NCBI GenBank assembly: GCA_030602785.1
Contig: JAUVZB010000008.1
Span: 1-53,706, forward strand
Origin: Dehalococcoidia bacterium
GTDB taxonomy: Bacteria > Chloroflexota > Dehalococcoidia > GIF9 > AB-539-J10
Length of the DNA stretch: 53,706 nt
Direction: 5' to 3'
Part shown: positions 43,665-52,366 of the stretch, piece by piece
How the letters are laid out: every line of letters begins with the position of its first letter
Position numbering within the stretch: position 1 is the first letter of the stretch
The notes under the pieces: generated by a model
Seen by the model: the letters and a program-made list of their open reading frames with translations, nothing else
The model's database searches: none
Told to the model about the DNA's origin: nothing
Position numbers and translations under genes: made by a program

Positions 43665-43881
43665 CCAGGGCACACCTGCGTGGGGGGCGCGCTCTCTACC
43701 GGGCTACCCCACCACCCGCAGCGAGGGGCCTGTCTGCGGATGCTCTGCATCACGCGCTTGCGTGGGGCCTTGTGCTCGACGAACGCCCCGGCGAAGGCTG
43801 TTCCCGTGCCTGCGGAACAAGAGTCCGCGCACCCGGGCACGCCGACGAATCCGGGTGTCTACGCAGTCCCGAAGGCGGAGC

Positions 43882-44082
43882 CTATTCGGGTGTTCTCAGG
43901 TACCTTCTCACGAGGAACACTGCGAGGGCGACAAGTGCCACGCCCTCGATGACGAGCAGCGCGAAGGTCGATTCTGATGGATTGGTCATCCTTGCAGCCA
44001 CCATCAGGCAAACTACGCCCCCTATGGCCGGTGCGCACCGGACGGCAATGTCCTTTCGATAACTGCGGACTGCCTTTGCCAT
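43882..44082 (-). CDS. Small two-span membrane protein, unknown function
   Basis: This 66-residue protein has an N-terminal basic stretch (MAKAVRSYRKD), two hydrophobic helices (APAIGGVVCLMVAARM and ALLVIEGVALVALAVFLV) and a short basic tail RRYLRTPE. ATG 44082 is preceded by GGGGGTACCC, a modest ribosome site. The function is unknown. Confidence 0.45.
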   Translation of the reverse strand: MAKAVRSYRKDIAVRCAPAIGGVVCLMVAARMTNPSESTFALLVIEGVALVALAVFLVRRYLRTPE

Positions 44083-44153
44083 GGGTACCCCCGCACTTCT
44101 GATGCAGCGAGTCTACGACGGAACGCGAGGCGACGCAAATGACTCGTGGGACA

Positions 44154-44306
44154 TTATGCTGCGCTCGAAGTGAAGGCCCTCCCGTCGGCCTTACACAGGC
44201 CCTCCGCAACCCTCTTGCCCGAGAGGGCATTCATGGGGAGAGCCCCCGCGGACGTGGCCCACATGCCGGCTCCGACGATGATGATTGACTTCTCTTTCAT
44301 GCTCAT
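44154..44306 (-). pseudogene. Internally deleted FAD-dependent oxidoreductase (phytoene-desaturase type)
   Basis: Reading MMSMKEKSIIIVGAGM (a GxGxx dinucleotide-binding start) runs directly into GALPMNALSGKRVAEGLCKADGR, which looks like the last helix of a CrtI-like or GGR-like FAD oxidoreductase. About 400 residues between them are missing, so this is a deletion remnant of 50 codons. A ribosome site (AAAAGGGATG) remains. Confidence 0.6.
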
Positions 44307-44569
44307 CATCCCTTTTGAGGCACTACGGCTCATTCCTGAATGCGGCGCGAGTGTCGCCGTGTACACCATGCCGCGAACCGCCCGTGCCGCATGTGGCTGA
44401 ATGCCAGGGGGCGCCATGTCTACCCTCCCCACCACACCCCTGAGCGAGGCGAGCATTGAGACAGAACGCGATCAGCATTGCAGGGCGCGCGCTGGCCGAT
44501 GTGCGCCGCCCGCCCGTCCATGTGTACAATCGACCGCAGGGGTAAGCGCCCCCGGGGAGGTACTGCGAG

Positions 44570-45112
44570 ATGAAGATAATCGCTATCTGCGGGTCGCCAC
44601 GCAAAGGCAACACGGAGTGGATGCTCACGACGGTGCTTGAGTCCGCCAGGGCGGAAGGAGCTGAGACGGAGCTGCTGTTGCTGAGAGACAGGGACATAGG
44701 GCTTTGCAGGGGCTGCCTCACGTGCGAGGTTGGTGATGACAGGCAGCCGGGCGTCTGCATCATCAAGGACGGTATGGAAGAACTGCTGCCGAAGATGCTT
44801 GCGGCGGATGCCATCGTGTTCGGGACGCCGGTCTACTTCTACATGTTGTCGGGCCTGCTCAAGAACTTCATGGACAGGACCGTCCCCATCTGGCCTCTCC
44901 TCAAGGGCAAGAGGGCCGCGGGCGTTGCCGTGGCGAATGACACGATGGGCAGGGCGCTGGAGAACCTGAGAACCTATTCGGACCTGTGCGAGATGCAGTG
45001 GATCGGTGATGTGAGTGCCCTGGCGGAGGAGCCGGGCGAGGTGGCAGAGAACGAGGCAGTGGCGGAGTTGCTCTCAGGGCTGGGAAGGAAGCTCGCTGTC
45101 CGGAGAGAGTGA
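44570..45112 (+). CDS. NAD(P)H-dependent FMN reductase / iron-sulfur flavoprotein-like
   Basis: The flavodoxin-like fold shows the FMN phosphate loop ICGSPRKGNTEWM and the FGTPVYFYMLSGLLKNFMDRT motif. A cysteine cluster LCRGCLTC...GVC (C-x2-C-x2-C-x9-C, residues about 45-62) recalls the compact 4Fe-4S motif of archaeal Isf, with a wider last gap. The 180-residue length is normal. It probably transfers electrons between a flavin and an Fe-S cluster. ATG 44570 has GGGGAGG upstream. Neighbours do not define its partner. Confidence 0.82.
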   Translation: MKIIAICGSPRKGNTEWMLTTVLESARAEGAETELLLLRDRDIGLCRGCLTCEVGDDRQPGVCIIKDGMEELLPKMLAADAIVFGTPVYFYMLSGLLKNFMDRTVPIWPLLKGKRAAGVAVANDTMGRALENLRTYSDLCEMQWIGDVSALAEEPGEVAENEAVAELLSGLGRKLAVRRE

Positions 45113-45131
45113 CGCGGCGCAAGGCGTCGGC

Positions 45132-46463
45132 TCAGCCAAGCCAGCCGAGCAGGATGATGGCGAGCGCGGCAATCGGCAGGTAGCGCCCCACCTCTATCAT
45201 CCAGCCGGCTGAGTAGTGGAGCGGCCCCAGCCTGCGCCCGGGGTCGTTCATGGCGCCGAACAGCTCTCTTCGTGGCAGCAGCCAGGCGATGAGCGCTGCG
45301 CCGACAATCCCCGCGACGATGACCACGCCCGAGCCTGTTACGAGGTCCATGAAGTCCAGGAACGGAATGCCTCCGACAAGAAGGCCGGGAGAGGAGAAGC
45401 TGAGAGCCGAAGGAATGCCAAGGGCCATGGTCACGCCGACGGCGACAAGTGCGGCCTTCCTGCGGTGGAGTCGGAACTCGTCTCTCAGCGGCGCGAGCAC
45501 AACAGCAAGCCCGCCAACACACGAACTGAACGCGGCGGCGAAGAGCAACAGGTAGAAGGCGATGGCGATGTAGAGGCCACCGGGCAGCGAGCCGAAGATC
45601 TGCGGAAAAGCGGTGAACGAGAGTGCGCTGCCGACGTCGGGCGCGATGCCGAACGTGAAGACGATAGGGAAGACCATGAGCCCGGCGGTGATGGACACCG
45701 CCGAGTTCGTGAGGGCGACTGCCGTTGATGAGGTTACCACGTTGACGTTCCTGGGGACGTAGCTCCCGTAGGTGATGAGCATGCCCTGGCCGATAGCAAG
45801 TGAGTAGAATGCCTGGGAGGCTGCCATGCGCCAGAGATGCGGTTCCAGCAGCGCCCGCGCATCGAAGCGAAGGTAGAACTCCCGCGCCTCATGCGCGCCC
45901 GGGAGGGACTGCGCGTAGACGGCAAGCCCGCCGACTATGACTACCAGGAGCGGGAGGAGCACCCGGCCAGTCATCTCAAGACCTCGCAGTCCCCGCAGCA
46001 GCACGAGGAAACAGAGCCCCCCGATTGCGAGTAGATACCAGAGCGAGTTGAAGCCGGCCGTGAACTCCTCGAAGGTCTTCAAATCGCCTCTCACCGCGTC
46101 CACCGCATAGCCCAGAGTCCAGCCGCTGACGACGAGGTAGTAACTCATGATGGCCACGAGCATGGTCACGATGAACCATCCCGCCCACGGGCCCCACCGC
46201 GGGTTGATGTGGCGGAAGAGGCCCACGGGGCCGCGATCCACCAGGTTGCCCGCGCTCGCTTCGAGAACGCTAATGGGGATGCCGATGGCGAGGATACAGA
46301 AGGTGTAGGCGACCACGAAGCTGCCGCCGCCATTCTGACCTGCCATGTAGGGGAAGCGCCAGATGTTCCCCAGTCCTACCACGCCGGCGACCGAGGCAAG
46401 GATGTAGGCGCGCTGTGACTTCCAGAACGGATGGGTGGGAGCACCCTCCGCGACGTGCGCCAT
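45132..46463 (-). CDS. Sodium:neurotransmitter symporter family (NSS/SNF) transporter
   Basis: These are LeuT-fold Na+-coupled amino-acid transporters. The first helix, ILASVAGVVGLGNIWRFPYMAGQNGGGSFV, carries the unwound GxGNxWRFPY Na+ site, and eleven to twelve helices follow. ATG 46463 gives the common start (MAHVAEGAPTHPFWKSQRA). GTG 46511 would add 16 residues and has a weak AAGG nearby, so the start is uncertain. The length of 443 residues is near the bacterial norm. The substrate is probably an amino acid, which fits the amino-acid-fermenting genes elsewhere in the window. Confidence 0.85.
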   Translation of the reverse strand: MAHVAEGAPTHPFWKSQRAYILASVAGVVGLGNIWRFPYMAGQNGGGSFVVAYTFCILAIGIPISVLEASAGNLVDRGPVGLFRHINPRWGPWAGWFIVTMLVAIMSYYLVVSGWTLGYAVDAVRGDLKTFEEFTAGFNSLWYLLAIGGLCFLVLLRGLRGLEMTGRVLLPLLVVIVGGLAVYAQSLPGAHEAREFYLRFDARALLEPHLWRMAASQAFYSLAIGQGMLITYGSYVPRNVNVVTSSTAVALTNSAVSITAGLMVFPIVFTFGIAPDVGSALSFTAFPQIFGSLPGGLYIAIAFYLLLFAAAFSSCVGGLAVVLAPLRDEFRLHRRKAALVAVGVTMALGIPSALSFSSPGLLVGGIPFLDFMDLVTGSGVVIVAGIVGAALIAWLLPRRELFGAMNDPGRRLGPLHYSAGWMIEVGRYLPIAALAIILLGWLG

Positions 46464-46767
46464 CCCGGAGCTGCGGCGTGGGCCGGTTGTGGAGTGGGAT
46501 TCGGACTCGCTCACCAGAACGAAAACCTTAGCACATCGTCTCATGCGAACGGAAGAGGTGGCGGACTGCGCCCGTTTCGCTGCTGTCTGCACACGGATTG
46601 GAGGAGGTGTCTTTCTATGCACTCAAGGGGCTAGTGGTGTTCATCCGGGCGAACTTGCCGTTGGTGCGTGCAAGGAGCCCCGCCACCCATCACCAGGAGC
46701 TATCCTTGTCCTGCTTGCTGTGCAGGCCAGAGGCACCTTCCACTCATACGTGGGACGACTGCAGTGC
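46464..46767. other. 304-bp stretch between the transporter and the PAS kinase
   Basis: There is no gene, repeat or clear hairpin. It contains the transporter upstream region and the 3' flank of the kinase. Confidence 0.4.
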
Positions 46768-49455
46768 TCAGGAGGGCGTGTCAGGAGAGGCCCACTCCGG
46801 CAGGCACGGTTGCACGGGGATTGTGACCTCAGCCGTTGTCCCTTTGCCGGGCTCGCCGTGGATGACCACGCTGCCTCCGAAGAGATTGACACGCTCGCGA
46901 ATGCTGATGATTCCGAGCGACTCTTTGCTTGCCAGCTCTTCTTCAGTGATTCCGCGGCCATCGTCCGTGACCGTGAGGACCAGGCTGTCGCCTGAATTAC
47001 GCAGGCCCACAGACAAAGTGCTCGCCTGTGCGTGGCGGACTACGTTGGCAAGAAGCTCCTGGAGGATACGGAACAGCGTAGTTGCACAGCTCGCGGCTAT
47101 GGCGGAGTCGTCGGCTGTGAGTTGGAGACTGGTTCGTAGTCCCGTCCGTGACGCAAACTCCTGCACGTTCCACTCGATTGCAGCCGAGAGACCGAGGTCG
47201 TCGAGCACGCCGGGCCTCAGGTCGGAGGACAGCTGTCTCACATCCCCGGAGATGTCGTCAACCAGCTCCACCATCCGGTCGAGCGACGCAGGGTCGATGG
47301 ATTCGCCGAGGGTTACCCTGCGCCGCGCATCGGACAGGTCCAGCCGCAGTGCGTTCAGGGGCTGAGAGCACCGGTCGTGGAGTTCCCGCGCGATGGCGGC
47401 CCTCTCCGCCTCGCGGCCGTTGACGAGATAGGCATGAAGCTCGTTGAGCTTGTCACGCGAGTCCTGCAGCTCCCGGCGGGCTCTCATGGATTCGGTTATG
47501 TCCCGGGTGCTGCTCTGGATGGCCGTTATGGCGCCCGTCTCGTCCCGGCGCGCAACGATGTTGCAGAGGCAATCCATGACCGTGCCGTCCTTCTTTCTGA
47601 AACGGAGTTCGGCATTCGTAATTCCGCCGGTCTCACGGAGTTCTTTCAGGAGAATGGCGTCGCGCTTCTCCGGGTTCTCGTGGACGGTGTATGCCGTGAT
47701 GCCCGGAAGCTCCTCACGGGAGAAGCCGAAGAGGTCGAGCCATGCCTGGTTAACGTCGACGAATGTGCCATCCGGCCGCACAAGAGCGATGGCGTCCCGC
47801 GACAGCTCGAACAGCGTTCTGAATTCCTCCTCGCTCTCACGCAGAGTTGCCTCGGCTCTCTTCTTCTCCGTGATGTCGCGGAAGACGGACTGAAATGCAA
47901 CGGTGTTTCCGTCCTTGTCGCGCCTGGCCACCACGCTCGCCAGGCCATCGAATACGGTCCCGTCCTTGCTCTTGAACTGCACCTCGTAGTCCAGAAGGGT
48001 GCCAGCCCTGGCTATGCGTTCGAGGAAGTGCTTGCGTCCGTCCGGGTCTGCGTACAAGTCCACAGCATTGAAGCTGGACAGGTCGTCACGGCAGTATCCT
48101 ACGAGGTCGAGCCATGCCTGGTTGACGTCGATGAATGTGCCATCCGGCCTAATGAGAGTGATGGCGTCCCGCGACAGCTCGAACAGCGTTCTGAACTCCT
48201 CCTCGCTCTCACGCAGAGCTGCCTCCGCTCTCTTTCGATCAGTGATATCACGAGCGACCCCCAGCAGACCCTCGATGGCGCCGGAGGGTCCACGTATCGG
48301 CCTGACCAGGTTCTCCATCCAGACGGTTGACCCATCTTTGCGGTAGTATTCCACTTCGAGTGTGGCTGCCCGCTCCGGGTCGCCGTTGCCTCGTGCGTCT
48401 CGCTCGAACTCCTGCTGGAGGATTTCGAGAATCCCGCGGACGGAGTCCGGCGTTGCCATCTCATCGAGGCGCTGTCGCTTTCGCTCGTCCGGAGAAAACC
48501 CGAGCTCCTTCTTGATGGAAGGGCTCACGTATGTCGTGTGGAAGTTGAGGTCTGCGGTCCAGACGATGTCGACGATGTTGTCCGTGAGGAATCTCAGCTT
48601 CTTCTCCGACTGAAGCAGCTCTGTCTCCGTCCTCTTGCGTTCCGTGATGTCGCGGAAGACGGTCTGGTAGCCCATCACGCTGCCATCAGCGGCGCGGCGC
48701 ACGGTCACCGAGCGCAGGCAGTCCATCACCGTGCCGTCCATCTTCTTGTGGCGCACCTCTCCATCAACGATGGAGCCTTTCTCCGCCATTTCCCGAAGGA
48801 AGACGTCTCTGTCCTCGGGCTCCGCATACAGGTCGCGAGCGTTGAGCCACTCGAGGTCCTCCGGCGAGTAGCCGAAGAGCCGGAACCAGCTTGCGTTGAC
48901 CTCGACGATGCGCCCCTGCGAGGTCGTCAGGCCTATAGCGTCGATGGACTGCTCGAACAGAGCCCTGTACTTCTGCTCGCTCTCGCGCAGGGCGCTCTCA
49001 GCCTCATGTTGCTCAGTCACGTCGGTGATGATGCCGGCCACTCCGGCGAACTGCCCGTCTTCAAATTGCGGACGGAAAGACTGGCGAGCGAAGCGATACC
49101 GGCCGTTCTTCACCAGCACGCGGCATTCGGCGGTTCCCACCTTGCCTTCCTGGCATCCTTGCCACACTTCCAGCGCGCCGGCCAGGTCTTCAGGGTGAAC
49201 CAATCGCAGGAAAGGACTCCCAATCAACTCTGAGGGCTTGTAGCCGGCGATGCTCTCAACCTGGTGGCTGATGTACGTGATATTGCCCTCAGCGTCGGCC
49301 CTGCACACGATGTCGTTGAGGTCCGCGACAAGGCTGCGGCACGTCTCTTCGGACGAGCGCAACTCGGAGAACTCGTGGGGTTTGGCAGTGCGGTTGGACG
49401 GATTCCCCTGTGCTCTTGACTCCTCGTGTTCCAGCCTCAACCTCCCGGAAAGCAA
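46768..49455 (-). CDS. Soluble five-PAS histidine kinase, NarL-type (HisKA_3)
   Basis: This 895-residue protein has five PAS/PAC units (about 35-150, 157-280, 285-410, 415-535 and 540-660), then HisKA_3 with REAERAAIARELHDRCSQPL (phospho-His in ELHD) and a HATPase with LFRILQELLANVVRHA and TDDGRGI. No transmembrane segments are present, so it is cytoplasmic. PAS units 4 and 5 are nearly identical at their start (SEEEFRTLFELSRDAI, DGTF, DVNQAWLDL), which points to a recent internal duplication. No NarL-type regulator lies next to it. The signals could be redox or small ligands; no haem or flavin site can be assigned. Confidence 0.88.
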   Translation of the reverse strand: MLSGRLRLEHEESRAQGNPSNRTAKPHEFSELRSSEETCRSLVADLNDIVCRADAEGNITYISHQVESIAGYKPSELIGSPFLRLVHPEDLAGALEVWQGCQEGKVGTAECRVLVKNGRYRFARQSFRPQFEDGQFAGVAGIITDVTEQHEAESALRESEQKYRALFEQSIDAIGLTTSQGRIVEVNASWFRLFGYSPEDLEWLNARDLYAEPEDRDVFLREMAEKGSIVDGEVRHKKMDGTVMDCLRSVTVRRAADGSVMGYQTVFRDITERKRTETELLQSEKKLRFLTDNIVDIVWTADLNFHTTYVSPSIKKELGFSPDERKRQRLDEMATPDSVRGILEILQQEFERDARGNGDPERAATLEVEYYRKDGSTVWMENLVRPIRGPSGAIEGLLGVARDITDRKRAEAALRESEEEFRTLFELSRDAITLIRPDGTFIDVNQAWLDLVGYCRDDLSSFNAVDLYADPDGRKHFLERIARAGTLLDYEVQFKSKDGTVFDGLASVVARRDKDGNTVAFQSVFRDITEKKRAEATLRESEEEFRTLFELSRDAIALVRPDGTFVDVNQAWLDLFGFSREELPGITAYTVHENPEKRDAILLKELRETGGITNAELRFRKKDGTVMDCLCNIVARRDETGAITAIQSSTRDITESMRARRELQDSRDKLNELHAYLVNGREAERAAIARELHDRCSQPLNALRLDLSDARRRVTLGESIDPASLDRMVELVDDISGDVRQLSSDLRPGVLDDLGLSAAIEWNVQEFASRTGLRTSLQLTADDSAIAASCATTLFRILQELLANVVRHAQASTLSVGLRNSGDSLVLTVTDDGRGITEEELASKESLGIISIRERVNLFGGSVVIHGEPGKGTTAEVTIPVQPCLPEWASPDTPS

Positions 49456-49529
49456 CAGTCGAAGAAAGCCAGATTCTCCAGTTTACCATGTGGTTCAGCG
49501 CGGGGGAACAGGTTTCAGGCAGTTTCGGC

Positions 49530-50501
49530 TCACCGTGCCCGAAATCGGCGGATGAAGAAGCGGTGGTCACCGAAAGCGACCTCCTTCAGCTTCTCCTGCC
49601 GCACAATCCACTCCACCATCTCCCAGCTGCTCCCTGTCTTCTCGAGGAAGGCCTCCACCTGGTCCGAACGCATCGGGTGGACGGATGTGATGGCCAGAAG
49701 GTCTGCCTCAGCGTCGCCCGTCGAGGCGAAGGCGGCCCCTTCGAAGCCGATGAGCATCTCAACCTGCTCCACAGACCCGGACAGTATCTCGTACGCGCGC
49801 ACGAGAACGTCCTCCCCGGGGGGCAACACTCCCTCGACCGCCGGCGGGCGAATCGGAATCGAGATATACGAGCGCCGTGGTCTCAACCACTCGAAAAAGG
49901 CCGCCAGCGGCTTCAGGTCGTCAGGCGAGTCGTTCATTCCCTTCACGAGCATGGTTTCGGTATCCAGCTCCCCCTTGAACTCCCGTGCAAACTGGAGCAC
50001 GCCGTCCAGCACATCCCGGAGCCGCAGGTCCCCGTGCGGGCGGTCGACACGGCGCCATGTATCGTGGCGCACGGCGTCCAGCTTGACGGAGACGCGGTCG
50101 GCCCTGGCAAGGTCTCGGCGCACGTCGCCATCTGAGAGGAGCGACGCGTTCGTGATGACCGCGAGCGGCACACCGGTTGGCCGCAGGAGGTCGAGCTGGT
50201 CCCCGAGCCTGGAGTCCAGTGTCGGCTCCCCATCCGGCACGAAGGTGAGATAATCAACCTGCTCGCCCCTCTCCGCGAGCTTCCGAAGCGTGGACCTGAC
50301 GTCCCCGAGCAACTCCCCGGGGTCACAGTGAGGCTCGCGGTGCACGGTGAGGCGACTCGTGCGGCCGAGCTGGCAGTAGACACAGGAATAGCTGCAGGTT
50401 TTCGGCGGAATCGTGTTGATGCCCAGGCTCTGGCCGAAGCGCCGTGACGGCACCGGACCGAAGACGTGGAGGGGTTGCGGAGACTGCTCGGGAACTGTCA
50501 T
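49530..50501 (-). CDS. Radical SAM protein
   Basis: SAM-binding 4Fe-4S motif CSYSCVYCQLG (CxxxCxxC, near residue 37) is followed by TFVPDGEPTLD (the GE motif) and IPIRPPAVEG. The family (COG0731-like) includes the wyosine-type enzymes and several unassigned ones. GAGGA precedes ATG 50501, so I preferred it to ATG 50516. It may be co-transcribed with the Fe-S cluster genes upstream (136 bp gap), which would supply its cluster. The substrate is unknown. Confidence 0.8.
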   Translation of the reverse strand: MTVPEQSPQPLHVFGPVPSRRFGQSLGINTIPPKTCSYSCVYCQLGRTSRLTVHREPHCDPGELLGDVRSTLRKLAERGEQVDYLTFVPDGEPTLDSRLGDQLDLLRPTGVPLAVITNASLLSDGDVRRDLARADRVSVKLDAVRHDTWRRVDRPHGDLRLRDVLDGVLQFAREFKGELDTETMLVKGMNDSPDDLKPLAAFFEWLRPRRSYISIPIRPPAVEGVLPPGEDVLVRAYEILSGSVEQVEMLIGFEGAAFASTGDAEADLLAITSVHPMRSDQVEAFLEKTGSSWEMVEWIVRQEKLKEVAFGDHRFFIRRFRAR

Positions 50502-50637
50502 GGATTCCTCAGACATTCATCGTGGTTGTCAGCGTTCCGCATGAGGGGTGTGTCTCCGCATTGCTCACAGCCCGGGCGGTTCAGTATTCCCGCTTTCCAT
50601 CCGTCGTTCTCGTGAGTCGCACGGGCGCGAGAGTCGT

Positions 50638-50907
50638 TCAAGCCATTGTGCCGGGTGGGGTGAACGGGTCCTTGCACTCCGGCCAGGCGATGCCGTGCTT
50701 CGCGCCGCGGAACATGTAGAGGACACAGCGGTCGAGCTTGCCACCCCGGCGGTGCTTCATCTCCTCGAAGAGCGTCTCGGGGTCGGCCTGAAACATCTGC
50801 TCCGGGGTCTCAATACCGAGCTCCAGAAGGACGTGGGCCGTCTTCTCTCCCACGTTCCTCAGCATCGTCAGTTGGCGCACCCTCTCTTCCACATTGTCCG
50901 TGCTCAT
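50638..50907 (-). CDS. Cdd1 (pathogenicity-locus) family helix-hairpin-helix protein
   Basis: The 89-residue product has LTMLRNVGEKTAHVLLELGIETPEQMF, a helix-hairpin-helix, and DRCVLYMFRGAKHGIAWPECKDP, the end of Cdd1-type proteins, related to the TfoX C-terminal domain. ATG 50907 overlaps the IscU-MIP18 stop by 4 bp, so translation is coupled. It may bind DNA, but its role is unknown. Confidence 0.72.
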   Translation of the reverse strand: MSTDNVEERVRQLTMLRNVGEKTAHVLLELGIETPEQMFQADPETLFEEMKHRRGGKLDRCVLYMFRGAKHGIAWPECKDPFTPPGTMA

Positions 50908-51539
50908 TCGGTGAACTTCACCTCCACTTCGCTCACGTCCCACAGAGGCTCTATCTTCTCCATTATCTCACGCCTGATGTTGTTGGCAAACTGGTTGGCA
51001 ACGGGCAGGTCCACGGCCACAGTCACTTTGCCGCTCTCAACCACGATGCCAGTCAGCAGTTCTGTCTTGACGAGGTCAAGGCCAACCAGGGGGTTCATCA
51101 CCTTCTTGAGCCGTCGGCGGACCTCTTCGACGGTCGTTGGCCGCCGCTCCTTCACGAGCCCGTGAGTCTCCTCGTAGTTCTCGATGGCTGCGCGCAGACT
51201 GTCCACCGCGAGCACGGAGCAGTGCACCTTGATGGCCGGCAGACCGCCGAGCGCGTCGGCCGCTTCTTTCCAGTTTATCTTCCTGGCCTCGTCGAGCGTC
51301 TTGCCCTTGGCCAGTTCCGTGATGATAGAGGCCGTGGCAATGTTCGAGGCGCAGCCATAGGACTCGAACGTGATGTTGTCTATGCGCTTCGTCTCATCGT
51401 CCACCTTGAGGTACACGCTCACCATGTCGCCGCAGGCCGGGCTACCCTCGGTTGCCTTGGCGTTGGCGCCATCCAGCCTACCCACGTTGCGGGGATTCCT
51501 GAAATGGTCGAGCACCTTTTCGCTGTACGGGGAACTCAT
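50904..51539 (-). CDS. IscU/NifU-like Fe-S scaffold fused to MIP18-like domain
   Basis: Residues 1-125 are an IscU scaffold with the three cluster cysteines in SPACGDMVSVYL, SYGCASNIATAS and KVHCSVLAVDSL. Residues about 130-211 (RLKKVMNPLVGLDLVKTELL, then GKVTVAVDLPVANQFANNIR) are a MIP18/FeS_assembly_P (DUF59) domain. It would assemble a cluster and pass it to targets. ATG 51539 has AAGGAGG seven bases upstream. The C-terminal fusion suggests that one protein does both assembly and delivery. It lies in one run with the IscS-like gene, although the racemase gene intervenes. Confidence 0.85.
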   Translation of the reverse strand: MSSPYSEKVLDHFRNPRNVGRLDGANAKATEGSPACGDMVSVYLKVDDETKRIDNITFESYGCASNIATASIITELAKGKTLDEARKINWKEAADALGGLPAIKVHCSVLAVDSLRAAIENYEETHGLVKERRPTTVEEVRRRLKKVMNPLVGLDLVKTELLTGIVVESGKVTVAVDLPVANQFANNIRREIMEKIEPLWDVSEVEVKFTE

Positions 51540-51617
51540 CTTCTGTCCTCCTTAGCTTCCTTTGAGTGACATCCCGTGGACTCCACAGATGCGACAGCCC
51601 TGCCAGGCACGCCTTTC

Positions 51618-52283
51618 TCAGTATTGTAGCGCTGTCAGGACATCGACCGCGTGCTGGACTCCAAGGGGCGGACTCATCAAGACGGGAACGGGAGTCTCCC
51701 CCAATTCAGGCTGTAGCGCCAGCATGCTTCCCTGCGCACATACGACGACGTCCACCTCGTTCATCAGCTTGTGGATAGAGGCGAGGACAATCTCGTTGTG
51801 CCCCTTGCGGTCGCCGGCGATAATGCGCTCAAATGCCTCCGCGCAGAGCACCTCTGTGATGACTGCCTCCGTGCCGAGCCGCTCCGCTGTCCTCTGAATG
51901 AGGCGAACGGTCGGCCCCATCGTGGAGGAGGCAGTAGCGACAACTCCGATGCGGCTGCCGGTGCGACAGGCGACCTCGGCCATTCTTTCATCTATCTTGA
52001 CGAGAGGAACGTTCACCATGCCGCGCGCGATGTCCGCCGCTTCGCCCACTGATGAGCACTGGTTGAAGATAAGGTCCGCTCCAAGCATCTCAGCCTGCAC
52101 GGCGTAGTTGCAATAGCGTCGCAGAACTCCGGGTGTGACGCCCCCATTCGCCAGTACCTCCGGCTGCATGCTGTCATCGATGATGTTCCTGACCGTGACG
52201 TCGGGTGCAATATCCGCGAACAAGTTCATGAGGTCTTCCCCCGCGAGCCTGTTGGTGTGGATAATGACTACCGTCCTGGACAT
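51618..52283 (-). CDS. Asp/Glu/hydantoin racemase-family protein
   Basis: The 221-residue protein has the two-cysteine pattern of the family: IFNQCSSVGEAADI (about residue 75) and DVVVCAQGSMLALQP (about 180). The cysteines act as acid/base on opposite faces. It could be an aspartate or hydantoin racemase, or an arylmalonate-decarboxylase-type enzyme, with the substrate unknown. Its place between the IscS-like and the IscU genes is unusual for an Fe-S operon. ATG 52283 lies after a modest GGAAGTGAG. Confidence 0.75.
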   Translation of the reverse strand: MSRTVVIIHTNRLAGEDLMNLFADIAPDVTVRNIIDDSMQPEVLANGGVTPGVLRRYCNYAVQAEMLGADLIFNQCSSVGEAADIARGMVNVPLVKIDERMAEVACRTGSRIGVVATASSTMGPTVRLIQRTAERLGTEAVITEVLCAEAFERIIAGDRKGHNEIVLASIHKLMNEVDVVVCAQGSMLALQPELGETPVPVLMSPPLGVQHAVDVLTALQY

Positions 52284-52366
52284 CGTCTTCTCACTTCCCT
52301 TCGTAGCGTTTCGGTGTAGCTACTGATCCGCTCCCGCGTGGCGTTGAGCCGGGGCGAAACAGCGTG

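Noticed and set aside
46598-47365. Long plus-strand frame overlapping the PAS kinase 3' end
   Set aside because: It is antisense to the HATPase domain, which carries clear motifs.
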